Shown: piece after piece, positions 43,340 through 54,200 of the stretch
How the letters are laid out: every line of letters starts with the position of its first letter
Numbering within the stretch: position 1 is the first letter of the stretch
DNA from: Burkholderia diffusa
GTDB lineage: Bacteria > Pseudomonadota > Gammaproteobacteria > Burkholderiales > Burkholderiaceae
DNA length: 64,000 nucleotides
Assembly (NCBI RefSeq): GCF_001718315.1
Contig: NZ_CP013362.1
Location: 1,302,001 to 1,366,000 of the forward strand
Direction: 5' to 3'
The notes under the pieces: generated by a model
Databases searched by the model: none
What the model was told of the DNA's origin: nothing
What the model saw: the letters and a program-made list of their open reading frames with translations, nothing else
Made by a program: the position numbers and the translations under genes

Positions 43340-43407
43340 CGGCGGTAGAAGGACCGGCGCCGGAGGGCGGCGCCGCATGATTCGAACAACGAAACGAGAG
43401 AGATCGC

Positions 43408-45177
43408 ATGAGCGCACGCACGGCCCGCGAGGCCGATTTCATCACGCACGACGGCGAAACGCTGTTCTATCGTCACTGGCCCGCGACGGGCCCGCGCTGC
43501 CGCGGCGCGATCGTGCTGCTGCATCGCGGACACGAACATTCGGCGCGCGTTGCGCACCTCGTCGACGAGCTCGACCTGCCTGACTTCGCGTTCTTCGCGT
43601 GGGATGCGCGCGGCCACGGCCGCTCGCCCGGCGCACGCGGCTACAGCCCGAGCGCGGCCGCGTCGGTGCGCGACCTGCAGACCTTCGTCGAGCATATTCG
43701 CGACGCGCACGGCATCGCGATCGAGGACGTGGCCGTGGTCGGGCAGAGCGTCGGAGCGGTGCTCGCCGCCACCTGGGTACACGACTACGCGCCGCCGATC
43801 CGCTGCCTCGTGGTCGCGTCGCCGGCGTTCCACATCAAGCTCTACGTACCGTTCGCGCGGCCGGGGTTGCGGCTGACGCACAAGCTGCGCGGGCTGTTCT
43901 ACGTGAACAGCTACGTGAAACCGAAATTCCTCACGCACGATCCCGAACGGATCGCGAGCTATGCGGCTGACCCGCTGATCACGCGGCCTATCGCGGTGAA
44001 CATGCTGCTCGACCTGCACGACACCGCGAAGCGGATCGTCGCCGATGCAGCCGCGATCACGGTGCCGACGCAATTGCTGATCTCGGGCGCCGACTGGGTC
44101 GTGCATCGCGGCCCGCAGGACCGCTTCTTCGCGCGGCTCGGCGCCGCGCGCAAGGAGCGCATCGTGCTGCCCGGCTTCTATCACGACACGCTCGGCGAAC
44201 GCGACCGCGCGCAGGCGCTCGCGCCGTTGCGCGCATTCGTGCTGCGCGAGTTCGATACGCCGAGCCCGCGCGTGTCGCTCGCCGACGCCGACCGGCGCGG
44301 TGCGTTCCACGACGAATACGCGGCGCTCGCCCGCCCGCCAGCGAACCCGTTCGCACGGGTGTACTGGGCGATCACGCGGGCGGGCCTGAGGGCCGGCGGC
44401 GCGCTGTCGGACGGCATCGCGCTCGGGCTGCGGCTCGGCTTCGATTCGGGCTCGACCCTCGACTACGTGTACCGCAACCGCGCGCAGGGCCGGCTTGGCG
44501 TTGGCGCGCTGATCGACCGCACCTATCTAGATTCCCCGGGCTGGGTCGGCATCCGCCAGCGCAAGGTGCATCTGCAGGAGCTGATCGGTGCGGCGATCGG
44601 CCGGCTGCGCGGGCACGGCGAACCGGTGCGGATCGTCGACATCGCGGCCGGACACGGGCGCTACGTGCTCGACGCGATCGCGACGGCCGCCGAGCGCGAC
44701 GGAGCGGCGCCCGACGACATCACGCTGCGCGACTACAGCCCGCCGAACGTCGAGGCCGGGCGCGTGCTGATCGCGCAGCGCGGGCTCGAGCCGATCGCGC
44801 GCTTCGAGCGCGGCGACGCGTTCGACGAGGCGTCGCTGGCGACGCTCGAGCCGCGCCCGACGCTGGCGATCGTGTCAGGGCTGTATGAACTGTTCGGCGA
44901 GAACGCGCTGATCGAACGCTCGCTGCGCGGGCTTGCGCAGGCGGTGCCGCTCGGCGGCTATCTCGTCTATACCGGGCAGCCGTGGCATCCTCAGCTCGAA
45001 TTCATCGCGCGCGCACTGAACAATCATCGCGGCGACGCGACCTGGGTGATGCGCCGCCGCTCGCAGGCCGAGATGGACGAACTCGTCGCGCGCGCGGGTT
45101 TTCGCAAGCTCGACCAGCGGATCGACGAGATGGGCATCTTCACGGTCAGCCTCGCGCAGCGGGTCGACGCATCATGA
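43408..45177 (+). CDS. Fused alpha/beta-hydrolase and SAM methyltransferase (YnbC-like)
   Basis: A 589-residue fusion. The N-terminal half (about 1-290) is a lysophospholipase-like hydrolase: VLLHRGHEHSAR, FAWDARGHGRSPG, the nucleophile elbow GQSVG (Ser114), and a late His in PGFYHDTLGE. The C-terminal half (about 380-589) is a class I methyltransferase with motif I VDIAAGHGRYVL near 408. No signal peptide. GAGAGAG precedes ATG 43408. The gene overlaps the following phosphatase gene (ATGA). The pairing suggests trimming and methylation of the same lipid or head group. Confidence 0.88.
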   Translation: MSARTAREADFITHDGETLFYRHWPATGPRCRGAIVLLHRGHEHSARVAHLVDELDLPDFAFFAWDARGHGRSPGARGYSPSAAASVRDLQTFVEHIRDAHGIAIEDVAVVGQSVGAVLAATWVHDYAPPIRCLVVASPAFHIKLYVPFARPGLRLTHKLRGLFYVNSYVKPKFLTHDPERIASYAADPLITRPIAVNMLLDLHDTAKRIVADAAAITVPTQLLISGADWVVHRGPQDRFFARLGAARKERIVLPGFYHDTLGERDRAQALAPLRAFVLREFDTPSPRVSLADADRRGAFHDEYAALARPPANPFARVYWAITRAGLRAGGALSDGIALGLRLGFDSGSTLDYVYRNRAQGRLGVGALIDRTYLDSPGWVGIRQRKVHLQELIGAAIGRLRGHGEPVRIVDIAAGHGRYVLDAIATAAERDGAAPDDITLRDYSPPNVEAGRVLIAQRGLEPIARFERGDAFDEASLATLEPRPTLAIVSGLYELFGENALIERSLRGLAQAVPLGGYLVYTGQPWHPQLEFIARALNNHRGDATWVMRRRSQAEMDELVARAGFRKLDQRIDEMGIFTVSLAQRVDAS

Positions 45178-46574
45178 GCGCGCTCGGCGGCGGCGCCGGC
45201 CGTCTCGCCGAGCCGGCGGCCGGTGCGCGCGATGCGTCGTTCGCGCTGCGCGTCGGCTGGCTCGCGGCGATGGGCGCGGTGTTCTTCTCCACGTACGGCT
45301 TCGCGAACTGGCTCGCCGCGCGCCGCGCCGTGGTGCCGACCTTCGCGTTCGGCTGGGAGCACGCGATTCCGTTCGTGCCGTGGACCATCGTGCCGTATTG
45401 GTCGATCGACCTGCTGTACGCGCTGTCGTTCTTCTTCTGGACCCGCCGCGACGATCTGCTCGATCACGTGAAGCGGCTGTTGACCGTGCAACTGGTGTCG
45501 GTCGCATGCTTCATCGCGTGGCCGCTGCGCTTCGGCTTCGAGCGGCCCGAGGCGGGCGGCGTGGCCGGCGCGCTGTTCACGCTGCTGATGGGGTTCGACA
45601 AGCCATTCAACCAGGCGCCGTCGCTGCACATCGGCCTGCTCGTCGTGCTTTGGGCCGTCTATGCGAAGCATCTGCGCGGCACGGCCGCCCGGCTCGTGTT
45701 GCATCCGTGGTTCGCGGTGATCGGCGTGTCGGTGCTGACGACCTATCAGCATCACGCGATCGACGTGCCGACCGGTGCGGCCGTCGGCTGTCTGGCGCTG
45801 TTCCTGTTTCCATTGCGTGACGTCGCGGGGCGGCGGCCGGGCGCGACCGGCTCGCCGTCCGCCGCCGGCCGCGCGCTCGCCCGCCGCTACGCGCTCGGCG
45901 CGGCGCTGGTCGTGCTGGTGGCGCTTGGCTGCGTGCAGAGCGCGCCGGGCTGGGCGTTGGCGGCCGGATGGGCCGCGCTGGCGCTCGCGTGCGTCGCGTG
46001 GATCTACCGGCGCGGCGCGCCCGGCGCGTTTCAGAAAGACGACGCGGGCCGTTTCCCGGTGTTCATCCGCTGGTTGCTCGCACCGACGATCGCCGGCGCG
46101 TTCGTCAACTCACGGTTGTGGACGTTCCGGCATCCGGCGCCGGTGCGGATCGACGAGCGCGTGTCGATCGGCCGCACGCCGACCGCGCGCGATCTGCGCC
46201 GCCACGGTTTCACCGCGCTCGTCGACCTGACGGCCGAGATGCCGCGCTGGGTCGCGGCCGACGCGTCGCTCGCGTATGCGTCGGTGCCACAGCTCGACCT
46301 CGTCGCGCCTACCGCCGCGCAGCTCGCGGCGGCCGTCGCGGCGCTCGAACGCCTGCACGCTGACGGGCGCGACGTGCTGGTCTGCTGTGCGCTCGGCTAC
46401 GGGCGCAGCGTGTTGTGTGCGGCCACCTGGTTCGCCGCGCGGCGCGGGCTAGGCGACGCGCGCGACGCGCTCGCCGCGGTACGGGCGCTGCGGCCGCGTG
46501 CGGTATGGTCGGACGACGGCGTGGCCGTGCTGCAGGACTGGATCGACCGCAGGCGCGTGACGGGAGCGGCGTGA
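45174..46574 (+). CDS. Membrane PAP2 phosphatase fused to dual-specificity phosphatase (YnbD-like)
   Basis: A 466-residue protein. The N-terminal part has several membrane helices and the PAP2 motifs PSLH (149-152) and the HHAID region near 193-197. After further helices comes a cytoplasmic tyrosine/dual-specificity phosphatase domain with C-x5-R in CALGYGRS (Cys405-Arg411). Both catalytic sets look intact. It likely dephosphorylates a lipid phosphate, e.g. phosphatidylglycerophosphate- or phosphatidylinositol-phosphate-like. It starts in the ATGA overlap with the hydrolase/methyltransferase gene. Confidence 0.87.
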   Translation: MSALGGGAGRLAEPAAGARDASFALRVGWLAAMGAVFFSTYGFANWLAARRAVVPTFAFGWEHAIPFVPWTIVPYWSIDLLYALSFFFWTRRDDLLDHVKRLLTVQLVSVACFIAWPLRFGFERPEAGGVAGALFTLLMGFDKPFNQAPSLHIGLLVVLWAVYAKHLRGTAARLVLHPWFAVIGVSVLTTYQHHAIDVPTGAAVGCLALFLFPLRDVAGRRPGATGSPSAAGRALARRYALGAALVVLVALGCVQSAPGWALAAGWAALALACVAWIYRRGAPGAFQKDDAGRFPVFIRWLLAPTIAGAFVNSRLWTFRHPAPVRIDERVSIGRTPTARDLRRHGFTALVDLTAEMPRWVAADASLAYASVPQLDLVAPTAAQLAAAVAALERLHADGRDVLVCCALGYGRSVLCAATWFAARRGLGDARDALAAVRALRPRAVWSDDGVAVLQDWIDRRRVTGAA

Positions 46575-47026
46575 TGCGCGACCCGTCCGCACCGTTCCGG
46601 ATAGCCGCCGCGCGCGGCGCGCTCGACGCCGGCGCGGGGGCCATCGCGGCCGCATTGGCCGCGGCGGGCGCGGGCTGGTGGGTCGCGGCGGGCTGGCCGC
46701 CGGCGACGATCTCGCGCGTGCTGCTGGCCGTGATCAGCACCGGGTCGGGGATTGCCGCGCTGTGGTACGCAGTGCGCATCGAGATCGACCGGCGGCTGTT
46801 CGCGGCGCTTGCGCGCACGGCATCGGGCGATGCGTCGGCCGACGACGGATTGGCCTTGCTCGATCGCGCGCTTGCCGACCTCGGCTGGATCGACGCAGGG
46901 AAGGCCGGCCGCACGCTCGATGCGCGCGTGCGCGGTGCGGTCGGGTTGTGCCGTGCCGGAGTGCTGGTCGCGATCGTGCAGTGGATCGTGGTCGGTGCGG
47001 CGATCGCAGTGTCGCGGGTCGGTTAG
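46574..47026 (+). CDS. Small membrane protein at the end of the lipid cluster (150 aa)
   Basis: The start overlaps the phosphatase stop (TGATG), so it is translated as part of that operon. It has membrane helices at about 17-35, 42-62 and 128-147, with a soluble helical stretch between (ALARTASGDASADDGLALLDRAL). No known family. Coupling suggests it is a subunit or chaperone for the membrane enzymes before it. Confidence 0.72.
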   Translation: MRDPSAPFRIAAARGALDAGAGAIAAALAAAGAGWWVAAGWPPATISRVLLAVISTGSGIAALWYAVRIEIDRRLFAALARTASGDASADDGLALLDRALADLGWIDAGKAGRTLDARVRGAVGLCRAGVLVAIVQWIVVGAAIAVSRVG

Positions 47027-47772
47027 CCGTTTGTGACGGGCCCGATCGGCCGCGGGGCGGGGTGGCCGAGCGCGTTGTGTGTTTGCCGCCTGTTGCGTCC
47101 GCGTGCGCTTGGCGTCGGGCATCGCCTGGCATGGACCGCCGCGCCGCTCGCGCCCGCGAGCGGCGCTACCTGTTCGATCACGTCAGCAATCATGCTGCCG
47201 GGGTCGAAACTGAGATTCGCGATCCCGGGCGGCGCTCCCGCACCGCACCGTATCGGAGGAGGACGGCGCGGCGACGTCGACGATTTGATCCAGGTCAGTT
47301 TTCCATGAAGAAAGCACAGCGCGCGGCGCGGGCATGCGGTAGCATACGCGCCGCTCACGCGGCAGCGCGTTCTTGGGCGGCCCGCAACGGGCCGCAGTCG
47401 GCATCCGGCCAGTCTCTGGGGCGCCGGACCGTCGGTTCGGCAGCGTCGGCAGCAACGGTGTAACTCTTGCCATTCAATCGCGACGCGCAGCATTTTCGAC
47501 CGAATTGAGTTGTTTTTCGCTTCATCAGCACGAATCAGGACGAGTTTCGTCCTAATTTTGAGATAGTGTGACGAATGGGCGAGCACCGGTGCCAGGTGCG
47601 CGCTGTCCGACGAGTCGGCAGCAAAATGATTCGTCGTGTCGTTTCAATAAATTATTCAGGCCAGATTTTGAGGGGAAGCAGTGAGGATGTGCACTTGCGG
47701 GCATAGCTGCTTTGCGCGCGTCGGTTGCGGCGCGCTTGATGACCGGACGATCGTGACGATGCGGGGCCGCGC
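47027..47772. other. Leader region before the cellulose operon
   Basis: About 745 bp without a convincing gene. The last third is AT-rich and should contain the bcs promoter. A small hairpin aggacga-gtt-tcgtcct lies at 47538-47554, followed by aatttt; it could be a weak terminator or operator. I found no clear -35/-10 pair or recognisable FleQ/VpsT-type site. Confidence 0.45.
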
Positions 47773-50079
47773 ATGAGGCCGGCCGCGTCGCTGTTCGTGC
47801 TGTCGGTCGCCACATTTGGCGCGTTCCATGCGGCCGCGCTGTCGGCCGCGCCCATGCCGGCTGCGGCTACGGCCGCTTCGGCGTCCGCCGGCAATCCGGC
47901 CGCGCCGCCGTTCGCGGCCGCGCCGAGCGCCCCCGGCGCGGCGTCCGCCGGCCTGCCCGCGACGACCGTGCACCTGCCGTTCGCGTCGCTCGGCGCGTTC
48001 GATCCGATGCACCTGCGCGGCGCCGACGACGCGCGCACGATCAATGCGGGCGTGCGGCTCGACCGCGTGGTGACCGGCGCGCGGCTGCGGCTGACCTACG
48101 CGTATTCGCCGTCGCTGGTCTTTCCGATGTCGCACCTGAAGGTGTCGATGAACGGCGAGGTGGTCGCGACCGTCCCGTTCGACGCGACGCGCGCGGGGCA
48201 CACGGTCACGCAGGACGTCCCGATCGATCCGCGCTACTTCTCCGATTTCAACCAGATCGGCCTGCGCCTGATTGCGCATTACACGCTCGATCACTGCGAG
48301 GATCCGTCGAGCTCGGCGCTCTGGGCCGACGTGAGCCCGACGAGCGAGCTGATCCTCGACGAGTCGCCGGTACACCTGCCGAACGATCTCGCGCTGCTGC
48401 CCGCGCCGTTCTTCGACCGGCGCGACAACGGGCTCCTGCGGCTGCCGTTCGTGCTGCCGGCGTCGCCCGACTCGGCGACGCTGCGCAGCGCCGGCGTGCT
48501 CGCGTCGTGGTTCGGCGCGCAGGCCGACTACCGGCAGGCGCGCTTCCCGGTTGCGGCGACGCTCCCGTCCGACGACCAGGCGGTGGTGGTCGGCACGGCC
48601 GCGACCTTGCCGGCCGGCCTCGCGCTGCCGTCGGTCAACGGCCCGCTGCTCGCCGTCGCGGACAACCCGGCCGCGCCGGGCCGCAAGCTGCTGGTCGTGA
48701 CGGGCCGCACGGCCGCCGAGGTCGACGATGCGGTCGCGGCGCTCGTGCTTGGCCGCGCGGCGCTGTCGGGCCCGGCGGCGACGGTCGCGCACGTCGATCT
48801 CGGCGCGCCGCGCAAGCCGTACGACGCACCGCGCTGGCTGCCGGTGAACCGGCCGATCGCGTTCCGCGAACTGGTGTCGGATCCGCGCGAACTCGAGGTG
48901 CGCGGCACGTCGCCCGACGCGATCCGGCTGAACCTGCGCGTGCCGTCCGATCTGCATTCGTGGAACGGCTCGGGCGTGCCGATCACGCTGCGCTACCGCT
49001 ACACGGCGCCGACCGTGCAGGACAACTCGACGCTCGCCGTCGAGATCAACGACCAGCTCGTGAAGTCGTACCGGCTCGGGCCGGCCCACGCGGAAGACGC
49101 GCGCGGACGCATGCAGCTGCCGCTGCTGTCGGTGCCGGAAGGGCGCGCGACGAGCGATGTCGACATCCCGGCGTTTCGCGTCGGCAGCGGCAACCAGCTG
49201 CAGTTCCGCTTCACGCTCGATTCGCAGAAGACGGGGCTCTGCTCGAGCACCGCGACCGAGCCGCAGCGCGCGGCGATCGATCCGGATTCGACGATCGACT
49301 TCTCGCACTTCGTCCATTACGCGCAATTGCCGAACCTCGCGTTCTTCGCGAACAGCGGTTTCCCGTTTACGCGCTTCGCCGACCTGTCGCAGACGGCGGT
49401 CGTGATGCCGGATCGGCCGTCGCCGCAGGAGCTGGAAGCCTACCTGACGATGCTCGGCCACATGGGGCAGTGGACCGGCTTCCCGGCGCTGCGCGTGCAG
49501 GTCGCGCGGCCCGGCGACGTCGCCGCGCTCGCGGGCCGCAAGGACCTGCTCGTGATCGACGGCTCGCCCGCGTCGCCGTTGTTGTCGCGCTGGCGCGCCG
49601 CGTTGCCGCTGTCGATCGACCAGCAGGCCGGCACGGGCGCGACGCGTGTCGCGTTCTCGGTGAAGGAGCGCTGGCGCAACGGCGTCGGCATGGCCGACGG
49701 CGGCGCGCATATCGAACAGACGGGCGCGCTCGCGGCGCTGGCCGGGTTCGAGCTGCCGGGCAGCCATGGCCGCAGCGTCGTGGCGTTGACGGCGACCGAC
49801 CAGACGCGTCTGGCCGACCTGCTCGACGTATTCGAGAAGCCGGGCCTCGTATCGCAACTGCAGGGCGACCTCGCGCTGGTGCGGCCGGGGCAGGTCGACA
49901 GCCTGCGCGTCGGCGAGCCGTACGTGGTCGGCTTCGTGCCGTGGTACGCGCGCGTCTGGACGCAAGCGGCGCGGCATCCGGTGGTGCTCGGCGCGGTCGG
50001 CGTTGTCGCGGGGCTGCTGCTCGCGCTCGGCGTGTTCAGCGTGCTGCAGAGAATCGCCGCGCGCCGACGGGGGATGTAA
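47773..50079 (+). CDS. bcsB: Cellulose synthase periplasmic subunit BcsB
   Basis: BcsB receives the growing glucan in the periplasm and its C-terminal helix completes the BcsA channel. The 768-residue protein has a signal peptide and an Ala/Pro-rich linker. Two repeats of carbohydrate-binding plus flavodoxin-like domains follow (first from LRLTYAYSPSLVFPMSHLKV, second from RLNLRVPSDLHSW), then a C-terminal membrane anchor (about 740-760). ALWADVSPTSELIL and SGFPFTRFADLSQT are typical. It leads the operon, whereas bcsA leads in many species. Confidence 0.93.
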   Translation: MRPAASLFVLSVATFGAFHAAALSAAPMPAAATAASASAGNPAAPPFAAAPSAPGAASAGLPATTVHLPFASLGAFDPMHLRGADDARTINAGVRLDRVVTGARLRLTYAYSPSLVFPMSHLKVSMNGEVVATVPFDATRAGHTVTQDVPIDPRYFSDFNQIGLRLIAHYTLDHCEDPSSSALWADVSPTSELILDESPVHLPNDLALLPAPFFDRRDNGLLRLPFVLPASPDSATLRSAGVLASWFGAQADYRQARFPVAATLPSDDQAVVVGTAATLPAGLALPSVNGPLLAVADNPAAPGRKLLVVTGRTAAEVDDAVAALVLGRAALSGPAATVAHVDLGAPRKPYDAPRWLPVNRPIAFRELVSDPRELEVRGTSPDAIRLNLRVPSDLHSWNGSGVPITLRYRYTAPTVQDNSTLAVEINDQLVKSYRLGPAHAEDARGRMQLPLLSVPEGRATSDVDIPAFRVGSGNQLQFRFTLDSQKTGLCSSTATEPQRAAIDPDSTIDFSHFVHYAQLPNLAFFANSGFPFTRFADLSQTAVVMPDRPSPQELEAYLTMLGHMGQWTGFPALRVQVARPGDVAALAGRKDLLVIDGSPASPLLSRWRAALPLSIDQQAGTGATRVAFSVKERWRNGVGMADGGAHIEQTGALAALAGFELPGSHGRSVVALTATDQTRLADLLDVFEKPGLVSQLQGDLALVRPGQVDSLRVGEPYVVGFVPWYARVWTQAARHPVVLGAVGVVAGLLLALGVFSVLQRIAARRRGM

Positions 50080-50082
50080 CGG

Positions 50083-51288
50083 ATGGCGTGGGCATTCGTA
50101 AGGCGACGGGCAGCGCAGCCGGCGCGGCGGGTCGGTACGGCGCTCGTGCTGGCCGTCGCGGCCGCGTGTGCGGCGACCGGCGCCGCCGCGCAAAGCGGCG
50201 CGGCCGGCGAGCGGTGCGGCGCGGCGTGGCCGCGCTGGGATGCGTTCAAGCGCGATTTCGTGTCGGCCGACGGCCGGGTGATCGACGTCGGCTCGGCGGA
50301 TTCGCGCACGGTATCGGAGGGGCAGGCGTATGGACTGTTCTTCGCGCTCGTCGCGAACGACCGACGCACGTTCGACACGATCCTCGAATGGACCGAGAAC
50401 AACCTTGCGCAGGGCGACCTGAGCGCCCGTCTGCCGGCGTGGCTGTGGGGCCGCGCGCCGGACGGCGCGTGGCGCGTGCTCGATGCGAACGCGGCGTCCG
50501 ATGCCGACCTGTGGATCGCGTACACGCTCGTCGAAGCCGGACGGCTGTGGCACGAGCGCAGCTACACCGCGCGCGGCGCGCTGCTCGCGAAGCGCGTGCT
50601 CGACGACGAGACGGCCAGCGTGCCGGGCCTCGGCCTCACGCTGCTGCCCGGGCCGACCGGATTCAGGCTGGCCGACGGTCGATGGCGCGTGAACCCGAGC
50701 TATTCGCCGCCGCAGGTGATCCGCGGGCTCGCCGCGCGCCTGCCGGACGATCGCCGCTGGGCCGCGCTCGCGGCGAGCACCGGCCGCGTGTTGCTCGAGA
50801 CTGCGCCCAAGGGGTTTGCGCCGGACTGGGCGTTGTATCGCGCCGGTGCCGGCTTCGCGCCCGATCCGCAGACCCACGCGGAAAGCGCGTACAACGCGAT
50901 TCGGGTGTACCTGTGGGCCGGCACGCTCGATCACGCCGATTCGCTCGCGCCACAGCTGCTCGCGCGCTTCGCGCCGTTCGCCGATCACATCGCCGCGCAT
51001 GGCGCGCCGCCGGAGAAGGTCGACACGACGACCGGCGTCGCGGGGCCGAACGACGGCAACGGCGGCTTCTCCGCGGCGGCGGTGCCGTTCCTCGACGCGC
51101 GCGGCCAGCACGCGCTCGCCGATGCGCAGGCGGCGCGTGTCGATGCGCTCGCGCGTCAGTCGGCGCCCGGTTACTACACGAGTGTGCTGACGCTGTTCGG
51201 CCTCGGCTGGCGCGACGGCCGCTACCGGTTCGGCGCGGACGGGTCGCTCGATGTGCGCTGGGAGGGCCGTTCATGCGCGGCCCGATGA
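50083..51288 (+). CDS. bcsZ: Periplasmic endo-1,4-beta-glucanase BcsZ (GH8)
   Basis: The cellulase trims glucan in the periplasm during secretion. The 401-residue protein has a long signal peptide (cleavage near residue 36). The GH8 catalytic acid is in SEGQAYGLFFALV (Glu79) and the conserved DANAASDADLWIAY follows near 137. NPSYSPPQVIR and GYYTSVLTLFGLGW are other family blocks. It lies 3 bases after bcsB and its end overlaps the bcsC start by 16 bases. Confidence 0.93.
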   Translation: MAWAFVRRRAAQPARRVGTALVLAVAAACAATGAAAQSGAAGERCGAAWPRWDAFKRDFVSADGRVIDVGSADSRTVSEGQAYGLFFALVANDRRTFDTILEWTENNLAQGDLSARLPAWLWGRAPDGAWRVLDANAASDADLWIAYTLVEAGRLWHERSYTARGALLAKRVLDDETASVPGLGLTLLPGPTGFRLADGRWRVNPSYSPPQVIRGLAARLPDDRRWAALAASTGRVLLETAPKGFAPDWALYRAGAGFAPDPQTHAESAYNAIRVYLWAGTLDHADSLAPQLLARFAPFADHIAAHGAPPEKVDTTTGVAGPNDGNGGFSAAAVPFLDARGQHALADAQAARVDALARQSAPGYYTSVLTLFGLGWRDGRYRFGADGSLDVRWEGRSCAAR

Positions 51289-54200
51289 AGTACACCGCGC
51301 GGCGTGTCGCGGGGCTTGCGTGGCTCGCGTCGTCGGTCTCCGCGGCGGCGCCGGCCGTGGTCGCCGTCGCGGCGACGAAACCCGTGGCGCCGAAAGCCGT
51401 GCCGATGCCGGCTGCGGCCGCTCCGTCCGATGTCCAGCGTCAGCTTGCAACTGCTCGCATGTGGGGCGCCAAGCATCGCGACGACCTCGCCCGCGACGCA
51501 CTGCGCAAGGGGCTCCTGATCGCGCCGGACGATCCCGGACTGCTCGCGGAACAGGTGCGTGTGCTGCTGCGGCTCGGCGACGCGCAAGGCGCGCAGGCCA
51601 CGCTGGCACGCCTGCAGGCGCGCGCGCCCGCGGCGCCCGACACGCGCCGCGCGGCTGACGAATACCGCGTCGCGACGAGCGGCCGCGGCGAAATGGCGCA
51701 GATCCGCCTGCTCGCGCGCAGCGGCCGCGCCGACGAGGCGGCCCGACGGATCGTCGCGCTGTTTCCGAACGGCGCGCCGTCCGGCGCACTCGGCGCCGAG
51801 TACTACCAGATCGTCGCGAACGCGCCGGGCGGCCGCGAACCGGCAATCGCCGCACTGCGCCGCGCGGTCGCGGCCGACCCGCAGGACTCGAGCGCGGCGC
51901 TGGCGCTTGCACGGCTTCTGAACCAGCGCGACGGCACGCGCGCGGAAGCGAACCGCATCGCGTGGTCGCTCGCGAAGCGGGTCGACGTCGACCATACGGA
52001 AGCGATGGCCGTGTGGCGGCGCGTGCTGCAGTCGGCCGGCAGCGACCCCGCGTATCTCGATGCGCTGCACGCGTATCTCGCGCTCGTGCCGGACGACACG
52101 GAATTCCGCGATCGCGCCGCCGCACTCGACCAGCAGCGCGACGCACAGCGCCGCCTCGAGCGCGATCCCGACTACATCGCGCAGCAGCGCGGCCTGCAGG
52201 CGCTCGTGCGAGGCGATCTGGCCGGCGCCGATCCGCTGCTCGCGCGCGCGGCGAAGGCACGTGCCGACGACGCCGACGCGGTCGGCGGGCTCGGCCTGCT
52301 GCGCCTGCGCGAAGGCCGCCATGACGAAGCGCGCGCGTTGTTCGCGCGCGCCGCTGCGCTGTCGACCGACCAGCGCGGCAAGTGGCAGAGTCTCGCGCGC
52401 ACCGCGCAGTTCTGGGGGCTGCTTGCGCAAGGCCGCGCGGCGGCGTCGGCCGGGCGGCCGCAGGATGCCGAACGCGCGGCGCGCGCCGCACTCGCGATGC
52501 AGCCGGACAGCCCCGACGCGAAGCTTCAGCTCGCCGATGCGCTGCTCGCGCAGCGCGACTGGGCGCGTGCGGAACCGCTGCTGCGCGAATTGCTGGCCGC
52601 ACGTGCGCCGAACCTGTCGGCGGTGCGCGGCGCGGCGATGCTGTATGAGAACACCGGCCGCGCGGATCGCGTCGGTCCGCTGCTCGACGCGCTGCAAAGC
52701 CGCGTGACGGGCCGCGACGATCGCCGCGCGCTCGACGGGTTGCGTGCCGACCTGCTCGCGAGCGACGCGCGTGCGCTCGCGGACAAGGGCGAACGGGGGC
52801 CGGCCGCGCAACGCTACGAAGCGGCCGTGCGTGCGGCGCCCGACGCACCGTGGACGCGTTTCGCGCTCGCGCGGCTGTACCGCGACATGGGACTGCCGCA
52901 GCTTGGCCGCACGGTGATGGACGAAGGGCTCGCACAGAGCGAGTCTCCCGAGATGCGCTATGCGACCGCGCTGTATCGCAATTCGCTGGACGATGTCGCC
53001 GGCGCGCAGGCCGCGCTCGCGGGCGTCGACGATGCGCATCGTTCGGACGGCATGCGCGCGCTCGCACGCAAGCTCGATGCGCAAAGCGCGCTGACCGACG
53101 CACGCGGTGCGCTCGGCCGCGGCGATCGCGCGGCATTCGATGCGGCGCTCGCGCATGCGCGGGCGAGCGCGCCGGACGATCCCGACATGCTGGCCGCGAT
53201 CGGCGCGCAATGGATCGACGCGGGCGAACCCGACCGCGGTCTCGCACCGTTGCACGACTGGATCGCCGCGCATCCGCGCGAGGCCGACACCGACGTGCGG
53301 CTGCGCTACGGCGACCTGCTCGGCAGCGCGGGGCGCGACGACGCGCTCGCCGCGTGGCTCGACGCGCTGCGCCGCGCACCGGCGCTGACGCCGGCGCAGA
53401 CCGCGCGGATCGAGGACCAGTCGCTGCGGCTCGTGTTGCGGCAGACGGACGAAGCGATCGCGCAACGAGACTATGCGCGCGCGCGCGCGCTGCTCGATCG
53501 GGCGAGCCCTGCCGGCCGCGCAGACAAGCGCTACGCACTCGAACTGGCAGACCTCGAGCGTGCACAGGGGCGTTACGACGCGGCACGCGACGCGCTCGCG
53601 CCGGTCGTCGCGCGCACGCCTGACGATGCGGATACGCAACTCGCGCTCGCGCGCATCGACGAGGACAGCGGGCGCCGCGCGGCCGCGCTCGCCCGCGTGC
53701 AGGCCGTGCTCGCGCGCACGCCGGACGACGATGTCGATACGCGGCTGTCGGCCGTGCGCCGGCTGAACGCGCTGCGCCGTTCGGACGAAGCCGCGCAAGT
53801 GATCGACCCGCTGCATGCCGCATACCCGGCGCGTGCCGACGTGACGGTCGCGGCAGGTCGCGTGGCCGAGGCGCAGGGGCGCTATGACGATGCCGCATCG
53901 CTGTACCGGCTGTCGATGTCGCAGGAGCGCACGAGCGGCGTGAGCCCGGGCCGCGACGGCCGCACGCCCGCGCAGGCCGCGTTCGCGGATCTCGCCCAGC
54001 GGCGCGATCCCGAGATCGAGATCGGCTGGCTGCCCGCGTACAAGTCGGGCGACGAAGGGATTTCCGCGTACCGCGCACAGCAGGTGCCGATCTACATGCA
54101 GATGCCGGTGCGCTACGACGGGCATGCGTTCCTGCAGCTGGATACCGTGCATCTGGACGCCGGCACGCTCGATACGAGCGATCCCAATGCGTATTCGCTG

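Noticed and set aside
47023..47586. Long minus-strand frame before the bcs operon
   Set aside because: Arg/Pro/Ala-rich C-terminal part typical of antisense reading of GC-rich DNA, no domain, no ribosome site.
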